Shown here piece after piece: positions 11,497 to 23,779 of a stretch of DNA of 64,000 nt. The notes under the pieces are model-generated. The model made no database searches, was not told where the DNA came from, and saw nothing but the letters and a program-made list of their open reading frames with translations. Positions within the stretch are counted from its first letter, which is position 1, and each line of letters opens with the position of its first letter. This stretch comes from Cycas panzhihuaensis (lineage: Eukaryota; Cycadophyta): the NCBI GenBank assembly GCA_023213395.1, contig CM041465.1, positions 90,651,741 to 90,715,740 on the forward strand, written 5' to 3'. Both the position numbers and the translations under genes were made by a program.

Positions 11497-13230
11497 GTCC
11501 AATGTGTACGACTCCCAAATTGTCTCTAAACTTCTTGAATTTGGTCTTTCCCAAAGCCTTTATAAAAATATCTACTATCTAATTTTTGATGCTGCAATAA
11601 GTCAACTTGATTTCATCTGCTTGTATAAGTTCCCTAATGAAGTGATGTTGAGTCTCAATATGTTTATTCTTCCATGGAAAACTAGATTTTTAGCCATTTG
11701 AATAGTGCTTTAATTGTCACACCAAATTCTAGTGGGACCTTGTTGTTTAATCTAAAAATCCTGTAAAAGTCTTCTTAGCCATATTGATTCACAAGCTCTT
11801 GAAACTATAGCTTTATACTCTACCTCAACTATAGATAAAGAAACAGTATTTTGCTTCTTTGTACTCCAAGCTACTGATGTTGATCCCATACTGAATACAT
11901 AACCTGTGGTAGACTTTCTATCATCTACATCACCTACTTAATCTGAATCTGTGTAACCAATTAACTAAAATTTGGATGTAGCTTTGTAATATAACCTAAA
12001 ATCTACAGTCCCTTTAAGGTATCAAAGGATTCTTTTGGCAGCTTTCTAATAATATGTCTTTGGATCCTACATAAACATAGACATAACACTGACTGAATAT
12101 GTTATATCTAGTCAAGTAGATGTCAAATATATTAGGTTGTTAATGAGTTGTCTATAAAGAGTGGGATCAACCGAAGTTGAGTCATTCGTCTTAGAAAGTT
12201 TGATTCCAATTTTTGATGGTATTGTCAATGGTTTGCATTTTGTCATTATTAATCTCTATAGTAGATCCAATATATATTTACGTTAAGAGATAAAGATTCT
12301 TTATTTGTCCTGCTATACTTCTAATCCTAAGAAGTAATGTATGAGGCCTAAGTTTGTCATCTCAAATTCCTTACACATAGCATCTTTAAATTAATGTAAA
12401 AGATGAGAGTCATTTCTGGTATAAATTAAATCATCCACATAAAGACCTATAATCAATATTGAATTTCCCTTAATTTGAGTGTATAGGTTTGAACCTACTT
12501 GAGATCTTTCAAACCCTTGATCCCTAAAATACTTGTTTATATGGGAATAGCAAGCCCTGGGTGCTTGTTTTAGACCATATAGTGCCTTCTTTAACTTGTA
12601 CACTTTGTTTTCTTCCCCCCTGACTTCAAAACTGAGGGGTTGAGTGACATAGATATCTTCTTTGATATAACCATTTAAGAAAGCACTTTTCACATCCATT
12701 TGATAAAGTTTCCAACCTATTTGGGTAGCTAAACTTATCATCATGCGAATAGATTCCATCCTAATGATAGGGGCAGATGTTTTTGTATAGTATATGCCTT
12801 CTCTTTAGGCATATCCTTTTGCAACCAATTGAGCTTTATGTTTACCGATGGATCCATCAAAGTGAAACTTGATCTTCTAGACCTATTTGGTGCCAATAGC
12901 ATTCTTCTTTGGTGGTAAGTCTACGAGTTCCCAAGTATCATTCTTAATAATAGATTTATATTCCTCTTTCATGGATTTCTTCCAACATTCATGTTGATTA
13001 GCCTCATCAAAGGTTTGAGGCTCATGAATTTTGAGTACCTTACTCATTAGGGCAAAGTTGACCTTATGTGAGTGTGTGGATATTCTATTATTGTCTAATA
13101 TATTTCCCAAGTCATGGTTGCAATGAACCCATTTAGGTAGATAATGTGGTAAAGGTTGAGATGACATTCCTTCCCTAGTAGGTTCCTGGATATTTCTCCA
13201 CATAGGAGGCACATATTTGGACTTACTTGA
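11497..13230 (-). pseudogene. copia B reverse transcriptase and RNase H, remnant
   Basis: Minus-strand pol end. RT opens near 13215 with the FDEANQHECW..SMKEEYKSI and NDTWELVDLPP motif. It continues through WKLYQMDVKSAFLNG and KALYGLKQAPRACY (the 122-codon stretch 12759-12391) to GLYVDDLIYTR near 12435, where the catalytic YVDD box is intact. RNase H follows: GYTDSD.VGD..DRKSTTGYVF around 11960-11890, then the Ser-Ile-Val-Glu-Val-Glu-Tyr segment and KNLVFHGR, ending near 11510 with LGKTKFKKFRDNLGVVH. Frameshifts and stops separate the open pieces. Function in the live family: makes cDNA and degrades the RNA strand inside virus-like particles. Confidence 0.88.
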
Positions 13231-14540
13231 TGTGTCAAATTTAATGGCAATCTCCTTTTCTTTTTCTTGATTATCATGGTAGTACGTGTCTTACTGAAAT
13301 TTGATGTCTCTACTCACCATAACTTTTCTTGATTTTAGATCATAGATTTTGTAAGATTTAAAAGATTCACTATACCCAATAAAGATATATTTGATACTAT
13401 GGTCATCCAACTTAGTTCTTCTTTGGTCAGAGATATGGGCATATGCTAGACATTTAAATACCCTGAGATGATGTATACTTGGTTTATAACCGGTCCATGC
13501 TTCTTCTGGAGTTTTTTACCTAAGCGCTTTGGCAAAACATCTATTAAGTAGGTAGGCAGGTGTATGAACTACTTCAGCACAAAATTCATAGCCTAAGTTT
13601 TTATCTTTAAGTATACATCGTGCCATTTCAACTATAGTTCTTTTTTTTCTTCCACTACACTATTTTATTGTGGGGTGTAGGGTTGGTAAATTATCTCATG
13701 ATCCCATGGTGGATATAATAATCCTTAAAAGCATTATATGTGAACTCTCCCCCATTATCTGATCTTAGAGAAAGGATATGATATCCACTTTGTCACTCAA
13801 CAAAGGTTTTGAAATTAACAAAGTAGTCGAAAGTATCAGATTTATATTTTAGAAAAAAAATCCATGTCTTTCTTGTGAAGTCATTAATAAATATGAGAAA
13901 ATACTGTGTACATGCGAAGGAGGGAGTAGTCATTGGTCCATAAATGTCTATGTATACTAGTTGAAGAGGGGAAGATGCTCGATGGCTAAAATCTAGAAAG
14001 GTTTCTCTATGTTATTTTCTAAGAAGGCATCCCTCACATAACTTTTTATTAACATCAATAGGTGGTAAACCATTAACCATATCCAACCTTTTCATAAGAG
14101 CTAAGCTATTGTAGTTAAGGTGACCAAACCATCTATGCCACAAATCACAATCCATTGTAGTTGAAGTTCTTAGGGCATAGGTATCCAAAGGTGTAAGGAT
14201 AAGATTAAATAAATGATCTTTAATTATTATACCTTTGGTAACAATAGCTTTATTTTTTATTTTATATTTAATGACACATTCGCCCTTATCAAAAATCACC
14301 TTATAATCTTGTCCCATCATATGTCCTACTGATAGCAAGTTTTTCTTTAAGGCAGGGATATATAAGACATCATCTAAGTATCTATATTTACCAATATGTT
14401 ATCTTTCTCAGCTGATTCATGAGAAGTATTGTCTCTAAACATGATCGACCATTTTCTGTTTTTATCTAAAGTTTAAAATAAATATTCATTATGGGTCATG
14501 TGGGTTGAGCAACCTGAATTGATATACTAGCTATCATCTT
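13231..14540 (-). pseudogene. copia B protease and integrase, remnant
   Basis: The protease lies at about 14540-14345 and reads YINSGCSTHMTHN, where the family has DSGCS or DTGA, so the catalytic Asp is now Asn. Integrase follows: LWHRWFGHLNYNSLALM..., then CEGCLLRK (14140-14012) is the N-terminal zinc-binding HHCC module. Its catalytic core and the GY segment before RT fall at 13950-13290 with several stops. The 108-codon stretch 14338-14012 is the longest open piece. The order protease, integrase, RT is the copia order. Confidence 0.82.
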
Positions 14541-15705
14541 CTTCTTCCTTAGCAAAAAAACTAGATAGAAATAACATATTATTAACCTTTAATTCTAATG
14601 AATTTGAAGCATGTCCTCTAGATAGTGGTCCATGTTTTGAAAAATATTTATCTTTAGTGTGGCCATTTCTATGACAATAAGTACAATACAATAGATCTCT
14701 TCTCCCATAACTTAGACTTTGACTTCTTAGTTGAAAATGATTAATATTGAAAGATCTCCTCATTTCCTTATAAGATTGAGAAGGATTATTTCTTAGTCGA
14801 TTGTCATGATATTCCTGAGTTGATCTTGAAGGTTGAGAATCCCCATGACAATGTGGATAGTAAGGATGATTCTCAACTTGTCTCCTTTGATTGGGATTTC
14901 TTAGAGGATCTTCATGTTGTTGGGGTCCTCCTTGCCTCTTTTAGTGAGGAGCTTAATATCATAGAGGATCTTATCTGGTTTTATTTCTAAGATTTCCACC
15001 TTTTCTCCTTGTAGGAGATTCCTTTTGTCTTGAGGTTTCTGCTTGAGAGTTAGATTGAATGTGGGCCTTTGTAGCAAAGACATATTCTAAAGATTCATTT
15101 ATATCTTATTGTTCTTCTATATACATGAGCATGGCACTAAGTTGTTCCACTTTGAGGGTGCTTAGATCTTTTGATACACTAATACTAGTAGCTACCATTT
15201 CAAAGCATCTTACAGCTCCTACACATCTAAGGATCTTTTTAGCTACCCTTTGTTTAGTTAGGGTATCTTCAAATGACCTCATTTGGTTAACAATATCTTG
15301 GACTTTGTTCATGAATTTAGTTACCAATTCATGAGGCATCATACATAAATTTTTAAACTTACTTCTCAAGTTTTATAGTTTAGAGGAGGCTGCTCCTTCA
15401 TATATTAGTTATAAAGTGTCTCAAGTTTCTTTAGACTTAACTGATTCATTAACTCTTAGAAACACATGATCTTCTAAGACGCAAAAAATAAGGGCTAAGT
15501 CTTCGTTATCCTTTTTGACATTTTCTTTATATGTAACTTTTTCTACATTATACAGACTTGGTCCTAATTCATTGTAACCAGTTCTCACAATATCCCACAT
15601 ATTGTTAGCTATGAGGATGGGTCTCATCCTCCTACTCCAGTTTAGAAAATTATTTCCATCAAAATTTAGGATAACCATGTTCCCAAAACTATATGTCATT
15701 TTGAA
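14541..15705 (-). pseudogene. copia B gag with zinc knuckle, remnant
   Basis: Starts at the ATG at 15699-15697 with MTYSFGNMVILNFDGNNFLNW, typical of the copia gag N-terminus (capsid, UBN2-type). The middle includes MHELV-like text at 15340-15270 (PHELVTKFMNKVQDIVNQMR). The zinc knuckle at 14685-14644 reads CTYCHRNGHTKDKY; its last Cys is replaced by Tyr, so it no longer fits C-x2-C-x4-H-x4-C. At least two frame changes separate the pieces. In the live family it packages the RNA in virus-like particles. Confidence 0.82.
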
Positions 15706-17729
15706 CCAAAGTTGTGTTGATCAAATGTGACAAATGAGATTTCAAAAGTTGAATGTGAATATGAAAATATAAAAAAATATATATTTGAATTTAAATTTTG
15801 AAAACAAGGTTTAGATGTAAAATTTACTTCCAAATATAACCCAAAGTTTTTCCCAAAGTTTTGAATAAGTGAACTAGGACTTATTAAGGCTACTAGGCTC
15901 TAAGTTTAAGTTTCTTCTGTGGTAACCTTCAGTTACTATTCTATCTAGTGGCACCTGATAACTAATGGTTGTCCTCATCCAATATGACTAGGCTGATTAG
16001 CATGTGTGAGGTGGTAACTTCAGGGGTCCTAACCATTCCCCTTGCAAGGCTAGAAAAATAGGATGGTTCAATTTGGGATTATCTTATTTAATATGAAAAA
16101 TAGATTAATTAGCAATGTGGTCTTGCTTAGAAAAAAAAGATTTCTTTTATATAATAAAAAAACTTAAAAATAAAATAATAAGCTCTAAGCAAGATGAAAT
16201 AAATATTAAACTTTTTAAAGGAAGTAAGACAGCAAATACTTTTTTAAAGAAATGTAATTCTCTTCAAGTGAATAAAAGATGCCTTTGAAAATTAAATAAA
16301 CAAAATGTAACTTTAATGAGTACAAGAAGTAAGTGATATGTTTTAACAATAATGAATAATAAAAAAGGAAGAAACTTTCAATAAGTATATGCCTTTCGAA
16401 TAAATGACAAACTTATAAGATATAATTTCAGACGAGTGTATAAAAAAATTTTAAATGTAATAAAGATCCTTTTTAACTATGCAAAGCTCAAATAAAATTT
16501 TGATGAAAAAATAATAGAAAAATTATAAGCTATTTGACTTTCCAAACAACAAAGCATTTAACTTGAGCAAAGTATATAATGTTGAAAAAATGCTAATAAA
16601 AAAAAAAAAGTATAAAATCATAAAAGATGATTAAATATAATTTAAAGAGCTGCTCAATATATTTCCAGTTGCAAATATTGATAAATAATATATGTAAATA
16701 CACAGGAATAACAAATTGAAGGGTATTATGTACCTCAACTTTGATAGATTTAAAAATCTATAAAAACACTTTAAAATGTATAAAAATTAGTGTCATTTCG
16801 AAGAGGAGTGAGTCAGCTTCCCAATAAAACTGATAGAACTAAATTCTGATATAAAATAGAAAAGTTATAATAAAATTAGCAACAAGTACTTTTATGTGAA
16901 TATATTTAAAAAGTGTTAAAAAACACTAAAGTGTTACTTTTATTAATTAAAATAAAAGTTAAAATAAAGGTTAAAATAAATCCTAAAAAATAAAATAAAT
17001 AGATGGTAATGAAGTTTGTTGATAGTAGATGACTACAGAACATATTCGAGTAGAAAATAATCAACCGGTGATAAAATATAATCTAATAAAAAATGGATGT
17101 TATGAAAATAGTTTAAATGGCTCTAAAATTAAATGATTGACTTTAAACTAATTAAAAATAGGTCAAATCAACTCCAAATAAGTCATATGACCAGTCAAAA
17201 TTGCACTAAAGAAATTTTCAGATATAATGGAATAGGTTTATTCAAAAACCAATGACCCAGTTAAGAGTTATGGTAGAAAATAATGAAGTACCTTATGTTT
17301 TAAAAGTAAATTTTTTAAAAAATAAAAGGTAAAATGTTATATGCTTAAAATATCAACCTGAAGGTAGACTGGACAAGGATTGAACCCAAGACCTGCCAAA
17401 AGATAAACCCCTCTAATGCCAAGAGGGTGAACTCACTTTTTGAGTTTAAAAGACAATAAACTTTAAAAAATAAATCCCCTTTTAGTAATGAGCTAAAAAA
17501 TGCATGGAAGAGACACACACTCAGGGACTAAATACCAAAAAAGGTTAGATCTCAAAAATTATTTAATTTAATTTAATTTTTAAAACTTTATAAAAAAGTG
17601 TATATGGGTGAACATTATCGTCATCGCTGTGTATATTCAGACGATCAGATGCACTACAAATACAATTGAAAAAAGGACTAAAGAGAAAATTGAATCTTCA
17701 ATCTGAGTAGATACACTTAATCAAACAAG

Positions 17730-17730
<1 letters not shown>

Positions 17731-17794
<64 letters not shown>
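17731..17794. repeat. (TA)n microsatellite
   Basis: About 32 uninterrupted TA units within the copia B leader. AT dinucleotide runs are common in plant noncoding DNA and may form cruciforms. Confidence 0.95.
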
Positions 17795-17801
<7 letters not shown>

Positions 17802-18492
17802 AAAGAACAAAAAATGGCCAGTATAGATTAATAACTTTTCAAAAGCATAAATCCATAATCAAACATGAGCCATCCTTATTCAAACTGTGAAGACCACTTT
17901 ACCGTTTGTGCAGTCTACCCGTGACCAAAAAATAAGGAAAGATTAAAACCAAAGGAGTATAGAGCCCGAAGAATAGAGATCGAAGGTCTAATGCATAGAT
18001 CTAGTCTTGGGTTTGATGAACATCGCCACTCTTTACTCACCTATAAAATGGTCTTCTATTCTTCATTATTATTCTCAGTCCAACAAGTATAAATAAATCT
18101 TCGTTGTTGTATGTTTCAGTGTTTTCAGAAGTCGGGAGGTCAAGTTCTGGTATTGGCATGGGATCCATTAGAGGAAGTACATAGGAGGTGAGACAAATGC
18201 TATCCACAATGACTATAGGTGCTCCTTCGGTGCAACTTAGTTCTATGGAGGAAATGCTTAATTAATCTAAATTACTAAATACAACCGATTGATTAATCAT
18301 CAGTCGCATTGAATGTTGAATGTTTTAAGTACTTCGATTTCCTATTCTAATTAGATTTTGGCCTAACCACAAAGTACAACTATGACCATCAATGTCGATA
18401 TCAAACAATAATCATCTCTAGATATAACTGCGTACAACAATAAATATGCAATGCCATCATCAAAGTCAAGAACCTGGCAAAGTAATCAACCC

Positions 18493-18606
18493 ATGATAAA
18501 TGAAATGCTCGAGGCAATCAAGAGGCATGAGGACTTGCCGAAGGACCTTCCACCTGTGCTACCCTTACGACTGACTTCCAAAGCTCAGCTTCCTTCTACA
18601 ATCTGA
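18493..18606 (+). pseudogene. captured host gene piece resembling plant class VIII myosin N-terminus
   Basis: Opposite to copia B's own strand, an open stretch reads MINEMLEAIKRHEDL, PKDLPPVLPLR, TSKAQLPS and then a stop that looks like a mutated Arg codon (TGA), after which TRKTYFTSV continues. From memory, N-termini of many plant class VIII myosins carry a SLEEMLExxRxR..PKDLPPALPxRPTSRARLPS segment, so this could be a retained exon of such a gene. About 220 bases upstream (18218-18260) SSMEEMLN occurs in another frame, and TTTGTATGTTTCAG-like acceptor text lies near 18105. It is a fragment only. The alternative is chance similarity of a Pro-rich stretch. Confidence 0.45.
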
Positions 18607-19404
18607 ACGAGAAAAACCTACTTCACCTCAGTTTAACCAAAGCACTAGGGACACAAGTAATCTAGGTCAAACAGAAACTTTGTATGTGGTTTTAGAGTCT
18701 CTGCAGTGTAGTTAAGTGCAAATCTATAGGGGTGATCTATCAGTGATGTGGAATACAAGCTTGCTGACCCACGCGGTGGATTAGCAAAGAGTTCAAAAGG
18801 ATGTGCTTAGTTTAAAGATCGAGGTACAGTTTGGCGGTCATGGATGAGAATTAAACTCAATAACAGATATGGCGATCCAAACTCTTACTGCGAGAGGAAA
18901 AGTAATATTATATATACATATATAAAGGGGGTCATTCCAAAAAAAACTTTAAAGAAAGACTTTAATAGTTATACACGTTGATTTCCTTCTTGAGGAAAAG
19001 CATAGGAAGTTAGAGAGACTTGTAGCAAAATAGGCTAAGAGGGAGAGAAGTTGCAGAACAACACAGGTTGGCTGCCATTTCAACGAAGATTTATGATTTT
19101 TTTTTATCACACCAATACTTCAAATAAATCAAATTTTTTTTTTAATATTCATGAAGATACATGAAAGAAAGAATAAATATATATGTTTGTATTTAAAAAA
19201 AAAAATGAAGAACATGGTAAACTGTGATAGGTTTGTAGTGTTGACTTCTGAGCAAGAGAATGTCTTTCACAATGGATGAAATTCCAAACCGTCTTCTCCA
19301 ATAAACATGTGAGCTTGCCATGATCTTAACTAGCAGTCATATGCAGGTGTTTTGCCATATGTATGAGAAGCTAGATTAGTATGAACAAATATCAAACACC
19401 TCTT

Positions 19405-19418
19405 TGGCTCTGATACCA
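19405..19418 (-). other. primer-binding site of copia B
   Basis: TGGCTCTGATACCA on the plus strand is the reverse complement of TGGTATCAGAGCCA, complementary to initiator Met tRNA, two bases from the 5' LTR. Confidence 0.93.
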
Positions 19419-19420
19419 AA

Positions 19421-19770
19421 TGATGGATTCAGAGAAGCAGAGTAGGACTTTAGAATGATTGTATTTTAAGAAAACAGGTGATTTTTGATAGTTAGCGGTA
19501 TTAACAAATACCAGGGAGGTATTCCCACCCTTTAAATAAAGTTTTTAGGGACGCAGCAAGCGCTATCACCCTATGTACACGTTAGCTGATATAAAATTCA
19601 AAAATATATTTAAAAAATAACAACAATAAATGAAAGCATAAACATTAATAAAGTGGTATCATCTCTTAGTGGCTATTGGGAGGATTAAGATGCTCTAAGG
19701 ACCCTCAAAGGTGGATTTAAGGGGCCCTAGGTACACAGGTCTTTTAATAACATTGGGAGTATTCCCAACA
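19421..19770 (-). repeat. 5' LTR of copia B
   Basis: On the plus strand it runs TGATGGATTCAG...TTCCCAACA and matches 11135-11483 throughout. On the element's strand it starts TGTTGGGAAT, a common start in Tork-like copia. ATGTT follows at 19771. Confidence 0.92.
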
Positions 19771-19775
19771 ATGTT

Positions 19776-20375
19776 ATTTTCCTCTATTAAAGCCTTAAAA
19801 CTGTACATCTAAAGGTATTTTTTATTTGATGGAATTTCCTCCCATTTAAAACTCATCTCAAATATGTTTTTACAAGGTATTTGTACAAATGGTTAGATTT
19901 CTCAAGATAGTACAATACTATAAGTTGTATCGAATATAATAAAATGAGATGAGAACTATACCAAGTTTTTCTTGAGTGCCAAGCTAAGGTAGTAATAGGC
20001 TTACGATGTAAGGTTCTTACAATTTGCTTTTAAATTTATTACTTAATACTTAGCATTAGCCAAATTAGATAACATAGGCAGAGGCATTAATCCTTGCATC
20101 ATGCTTCTCTCCCTTACATGTAGAATATATGCTACAAATTAATAATTTCTTAGGAAGGTTTGACACATAAATCATAGGCACGGTGGCTTCCCACCATGTA
20201 GCCAATATAAACCACTTGGTATTTCAATAATTAAAGTCTAAAACTCATGACACTTTATTTATAAATTGCCCCCATCCATGACCTATAATTTGGAGTTATT
20301 CAAAGTGTATTATGTTATGTAATTCGAGAACCCTCTCAATTATTATGTGGGTTGATTATGAAATACTAATAAATT
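19776..20375 (+). other. interior of copia A between insertions B and C
   Basis: Noncoding-looking AT-rich DNA. It should be A's gag region by position, but stops are frequent in all frames and no gag motif survives that I can recognise. Confidence 0.45.
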
Positions 20376-20380
20376 ACTCT
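20376..20380. other. target-site duplication ACTCT, left copy (copia C)
   Basis: ACTCT before the C 5' LTR recurs at 28285-28289. One base (the terminal A) overlaps the LTR end, so the certain part is CTCT. Confidence 0.7.
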
Positions 20381-20693
20381 TGAAAGAGGTTAATGTATTA
20401 AGGTTATTTGTGTAGATTAATTAAGTGACTTTAGTGTATATTATTAGCATTAGTCTCTTAGTGAAATATACTTTATGTATATTTAAATGTAATTTTAGGT
20501 TTATATCATTAGGTGGAAAAATCCTAACCCTAATGCTCACCCTCAATAATAAAAGATGAAATCTCAAGAAAGGAGTCATTATTCATTCTCATCTCCAAGC
20601 TTTGCTCTCATATCTTGTTTTTATCTCTTCTTCATTCTCCATTACTATTGTATGCATATGAGTGATTTATTCCCTAGATCCATCCTTCCTTCA
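20381..20693 (+). repeat. 5' LTR of copia C
   Basis: Starts TGAAAGAGGTTAATG and ends CATCCTTCCTTCA, matching 27972-28285 base for base apart from scattered substitutions. AATAATAAAAG near 20545 may be the polyadenylation signal. Confidence 0.92.
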
Positions 20694-20695
20694 TA

Positions 20696-20707
20696 TGGTA
20701 TCAGAGC
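20696..20707 (+). other. primer-binding site of copia C
   Basis: TGGTATCAGAGC, exact complement of the 3' end of plant initiator Met tRNA, two bases after the LTR. Confidence 0.95.
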
Positions 20708-20709
20708 TA

Positions 20710-22790
20710 TAAAAGAATCTACTCACTCCATTCCACTTGCATGGAGTCATTTTGTCTCTCCTTCACCTTTAATGTGAAGTATTAAGAATGCACTTATTAT
20801 TTTTAAAATTTTGAGAGTTCTTCTATTATACAAAGCTTGTATTTCATTTATAGTATATTTTAATATCTTCTATTTATTTGTAGGTGCATTGAGGATTAAA
20901 GTTGTTAGCCAGAAGAAGGTTTCCTAACTTTAAACTCATGGGAAAAACTTTTAGTTTTTTATTAATGTTTATAGCTAATTTTAAATTTTACTAATGGAGA
21001 TTCTACTATTTTTTTATCATAAATCAATTATTAATTATAACATCTATGTTATAAAGCTACAGGGTAAATTTTTAGCTACTTAAAGGTGAAAAAAATAAGC
21101 CTAAACCGTTCAGAAAAAGGTTGTTTAGCCCTAAAAGAGGTGAAAATCAAAAGTTATTTATTTTAGCTAAAAACTTATAGAGAGGGACACCAAATTAAAA
21201 CAAATATTTTTGTCTTCTATACCATCTCCAAATTCTACCTTGATTGACCTCAAAAAGTAGAAGTTTAGTTAACCCTAATCTGATTATTCTTTTGAGAAAT
21301 TTTCTTAAAATTTTCAATGCATATTAAAATTTCTTAAGGGATTTAGTAGATATAGCCTCAAGAAATCCAAAAAATCAAGTTTTATCAAATGTGATGCACC
21401 AAAGAGAGAGATTTCTTTAAAATTCAGATTTCTACCAAGTCTTATTGGAGTTTCAACGAGTTCTAGGCTATTTCTACTCATTTTTAGAAGTTTTGTTGGA
21501 AGACATTTTGACTCACAATAGTAAGATCTATCATCTAGGAGAGTGAAATTTTGAGCCAAAATATTTCATCTATTTCATATAGTTGCATGGCCATATAGAA
21601 GTTTCTGATATAATATTCAAATTCCTCTTTTTTCTTAATACTTTCTCTATTGGTCAAAATTGAAGTTTAGAAGTAAATTTTTAAGTTTTTTACTTTTTCC
21701 CTTTTCTTAATAAAAAAGAAGGGGTTTTTCAAATAGTAATAGCAAAGAAACACTTATTGTAATAGTAAAACACCTAGATCGTAGTAAAATCTAGTGTTTA
21801 TACTTAGCATCTTTGTATATTTATTCATGTGTATATACATTGATAGACAAAGGCATAAAAGTAAACATTAACACATTAGAAATCCATTTCAGTAACATAA
21901 ACATAAACATATTTGCATATTCTATAAATTAAACCCATTATGTTTAATTTATACTGCCAGTTCTTGACTTATATACACACTCACCTTGGTTGAAATAGAC
22001 CATGGTTGGCCAAAGTCTGGGCTCTAAGGGAGGTGTGAGTTTCATAATAGGTCTGGTCTTAACTGAAATACTAGTAGAGTGATAAGTTAGCCATATATGT
22101 GGGCTCTCTTCAAGGATTATCCTAATAACCAACTAAGATAACTAAAACTTTAATATAAGATTAAAATCAACCTAATCCAATATTCGTCATAGTTGTGGGC
22201 TATGTACATATTATTTGACTCTTCAATAGAGGTATATAATTGCTTACTAGTGAACTAGATGAGGACTAAAAGTACCTAGGCTCCACTATGACTTAGATTT
22301 TATTACCAAGTGCAGGTGTAGGTATCACAAGTGAAGACCCTAATCATATACTAGAAGCCTTGGGTATCAAAAGCTCACCTACATTTGGACATAAGTTAGA
22401 GCTTAATGGCAAGACACATCATGACTCTTTCTTAGTTCTATATTAGGCCTCATTCTTGTATCATTACTTATACTCATTCTTCATAGTTATTAAAAAATAT
22501 TTAATCATTACTTACCTCCTCATCATATAATTAATTTCTGCATCCCTACTACACTAAGTGTATTAGTCATATATGTCAGTGGCACATACTTCTATCATCT
22601 CTTCTACTTCTTCATCATCACTATGTCATCTTAATTTAAGTAGAATGTCAACTACACATTAAAAGACAAAGAAAATTGGGATTTATAGTATACTAGAGCT
22701 AAAAATACTACAAAGTATGAAGGCCTTTAGAGAGCCTACTTACATACTACACCCATTATATCTATAACAAGTACAATACCTGCTTTTGGT
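20710..22790 (+). other. leader of copia C, no gene seen
   Basis: 2.1 kb of AT-rich DNA between primer site and gag. It has no long open frame with a recognisable domain. The 81-codon minus-strand frame at 21559-21314 shows no family motif. A polypyrimidine stretch ending TTTATTTGTAG at 20882 could be a splice acceptor, but this is weak. Confidence 0.45.
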
Positions 22791-23700
22791 TAAACCACTC
22801 CAATAGCTCCTATAGATGTCGTAGCTAAACTACAATGGGAGATAGATGATGAAAAGAGTCATGCAGGAATTTTGTTGGTTATTGATCACTCCTTGTATAA
22901 CTTGATTAATGAAGAATAATATGATATAGCCTAGAAGGTCCTTGAAGTTCTCAAAAAGAACTTTAATACCAAGTTAAACTTAGAATTTGTTCATCTTGTT
23001 CTAAAAATAAATAAATTTAAAATGTAGAAGGGATAAACTCATGACACAATAAATCTCTTTCGACCAATAAAGCAAGCAATTGACAAAGATTTTAAGACCG
23101 GATGTATCACTTGGGTATTCTTGGTCTAATCATGTCTACATGTCCCTAATTATAAAAACTTACTTAGAAGTCTTCAATCTAGTGGACCATTGAAGACACT
23201 TAACTTTAAAGCACTTACTGAGAAGTTCATAGAATTAACTTTTTAGCCTCTAACTCTCTTCCAAATATAGCCTTTGAGGTGGAAGAAGAAGTTTCTATAC
23301 AAAGAATCAAGGTCCCTCTCATGGAAGAGGAAATAACTAAGCAAGAGAAAGAGTAAGAAACATGGAAAATCATCCACAAGATCAAACAAACCCTCGGTCA
23401 TAGCCTCAATAATCTCAAGGCCAAGGGCTACCTCAACGAAAAGTAAGATAGTCAGGCCAAACTAGTACCTCTTCAAAGACTAAAAATTAAATTATTATGT
23501 ATGATCAGTGTAACCATAAAGGACACATTACAAAAGATTGTAGAACTATCACTTATAAGTTGACCAAGTTCCAACCAAAACATAGAGCTCATAATGTTAA
23601 AGAAACTTATGAAGAATCATTTAATAGTACAAGTTTTATACAAGTACACTTTTAAAGAATTGAGAGATCTTTAACTTCAAATGTCATTGACTAATCACAG
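22791..23700 (+). pseudogene. copia C gag with zinc knuckle, remnant
   Basis: Capsid-type gag: WEIDDEKSHAGILLVIDHSL (22840-22900), then KVLEVLKKNF and the central helix region up to about 23300, matching the UBN2-type copia capsid outline. The zinc knuckle at 23501-23542 reads YDQCNHKGHITKDC; the first Cys has become Tyr (TGT to TAT), leaving the other ligands. Stops occur at several former Trp and Gln codons. The linker before the knuckle is Lys- and Ser-rich, as in the family. It cannot make a full capsid protein. Confidence 0.78.
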
Positions 23701-23779
23701 AGACACTTTGAAGCTTAATGTAGATATATCACTTGTGAATTCCATTCACTAATATCAAGCCCTATTAGAATTATAAAAA

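Larger units (their letters stand above)
15706..19404 (-). other. long leader of copia B
   Basis: The 3.7 kb between gag and primer site. On the element's strand the gag-proximal part (about 15750-17880) is strongly T-rich, like a plant intron. A canonical splice donor (TATAG/GTGAGT) occurs on the element's strand at 18045-18035. The remainder up to 19404 is richer in GC and contains the gene-like piece at 18493. A (TA)n run sits at 17731-17794. That an intron is spliced here is inference. Confidence 0.5.
11135..19770 (-). mobile_element. copia element B, complete, minus strand
   Basis: A full-length 8.6 kb Tork-like copia with paired LTRs of about 350 bp, primer site, polypurine tract and 5-bp target duplication. 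Gag, protease, integrase, RT and RNase H lie between 15705 and 11497, all broken by stops and frameshifts. The stretch between primer site and gag (15706-19404) is unusually long at 3.7 kb and holds DNA resembling a captured host gene. It is inserted into A's 5' interior in the opposite orientation. Confidence 0.9.

Noticed and set aside
17355-17440. tRNA-like text (GGATTGAACCCAAGACC) in copia B leader
   Set aside because: Resembles a T-arm on the minus strand, but no D-arm, anticodon arm or acceptor stem can be folded around it.
17731-17794. Origin-like or CRISPR-like repeat
   Set aside because: A plain TA dinucleotide run with no spacers; ordinary plant microsatellite.
20556-20777. 73-codon plus-strand frame
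   Set aside because: Runs through the C 5' LTR, across the primer site and into the leader; it cannot be a protein of the element.
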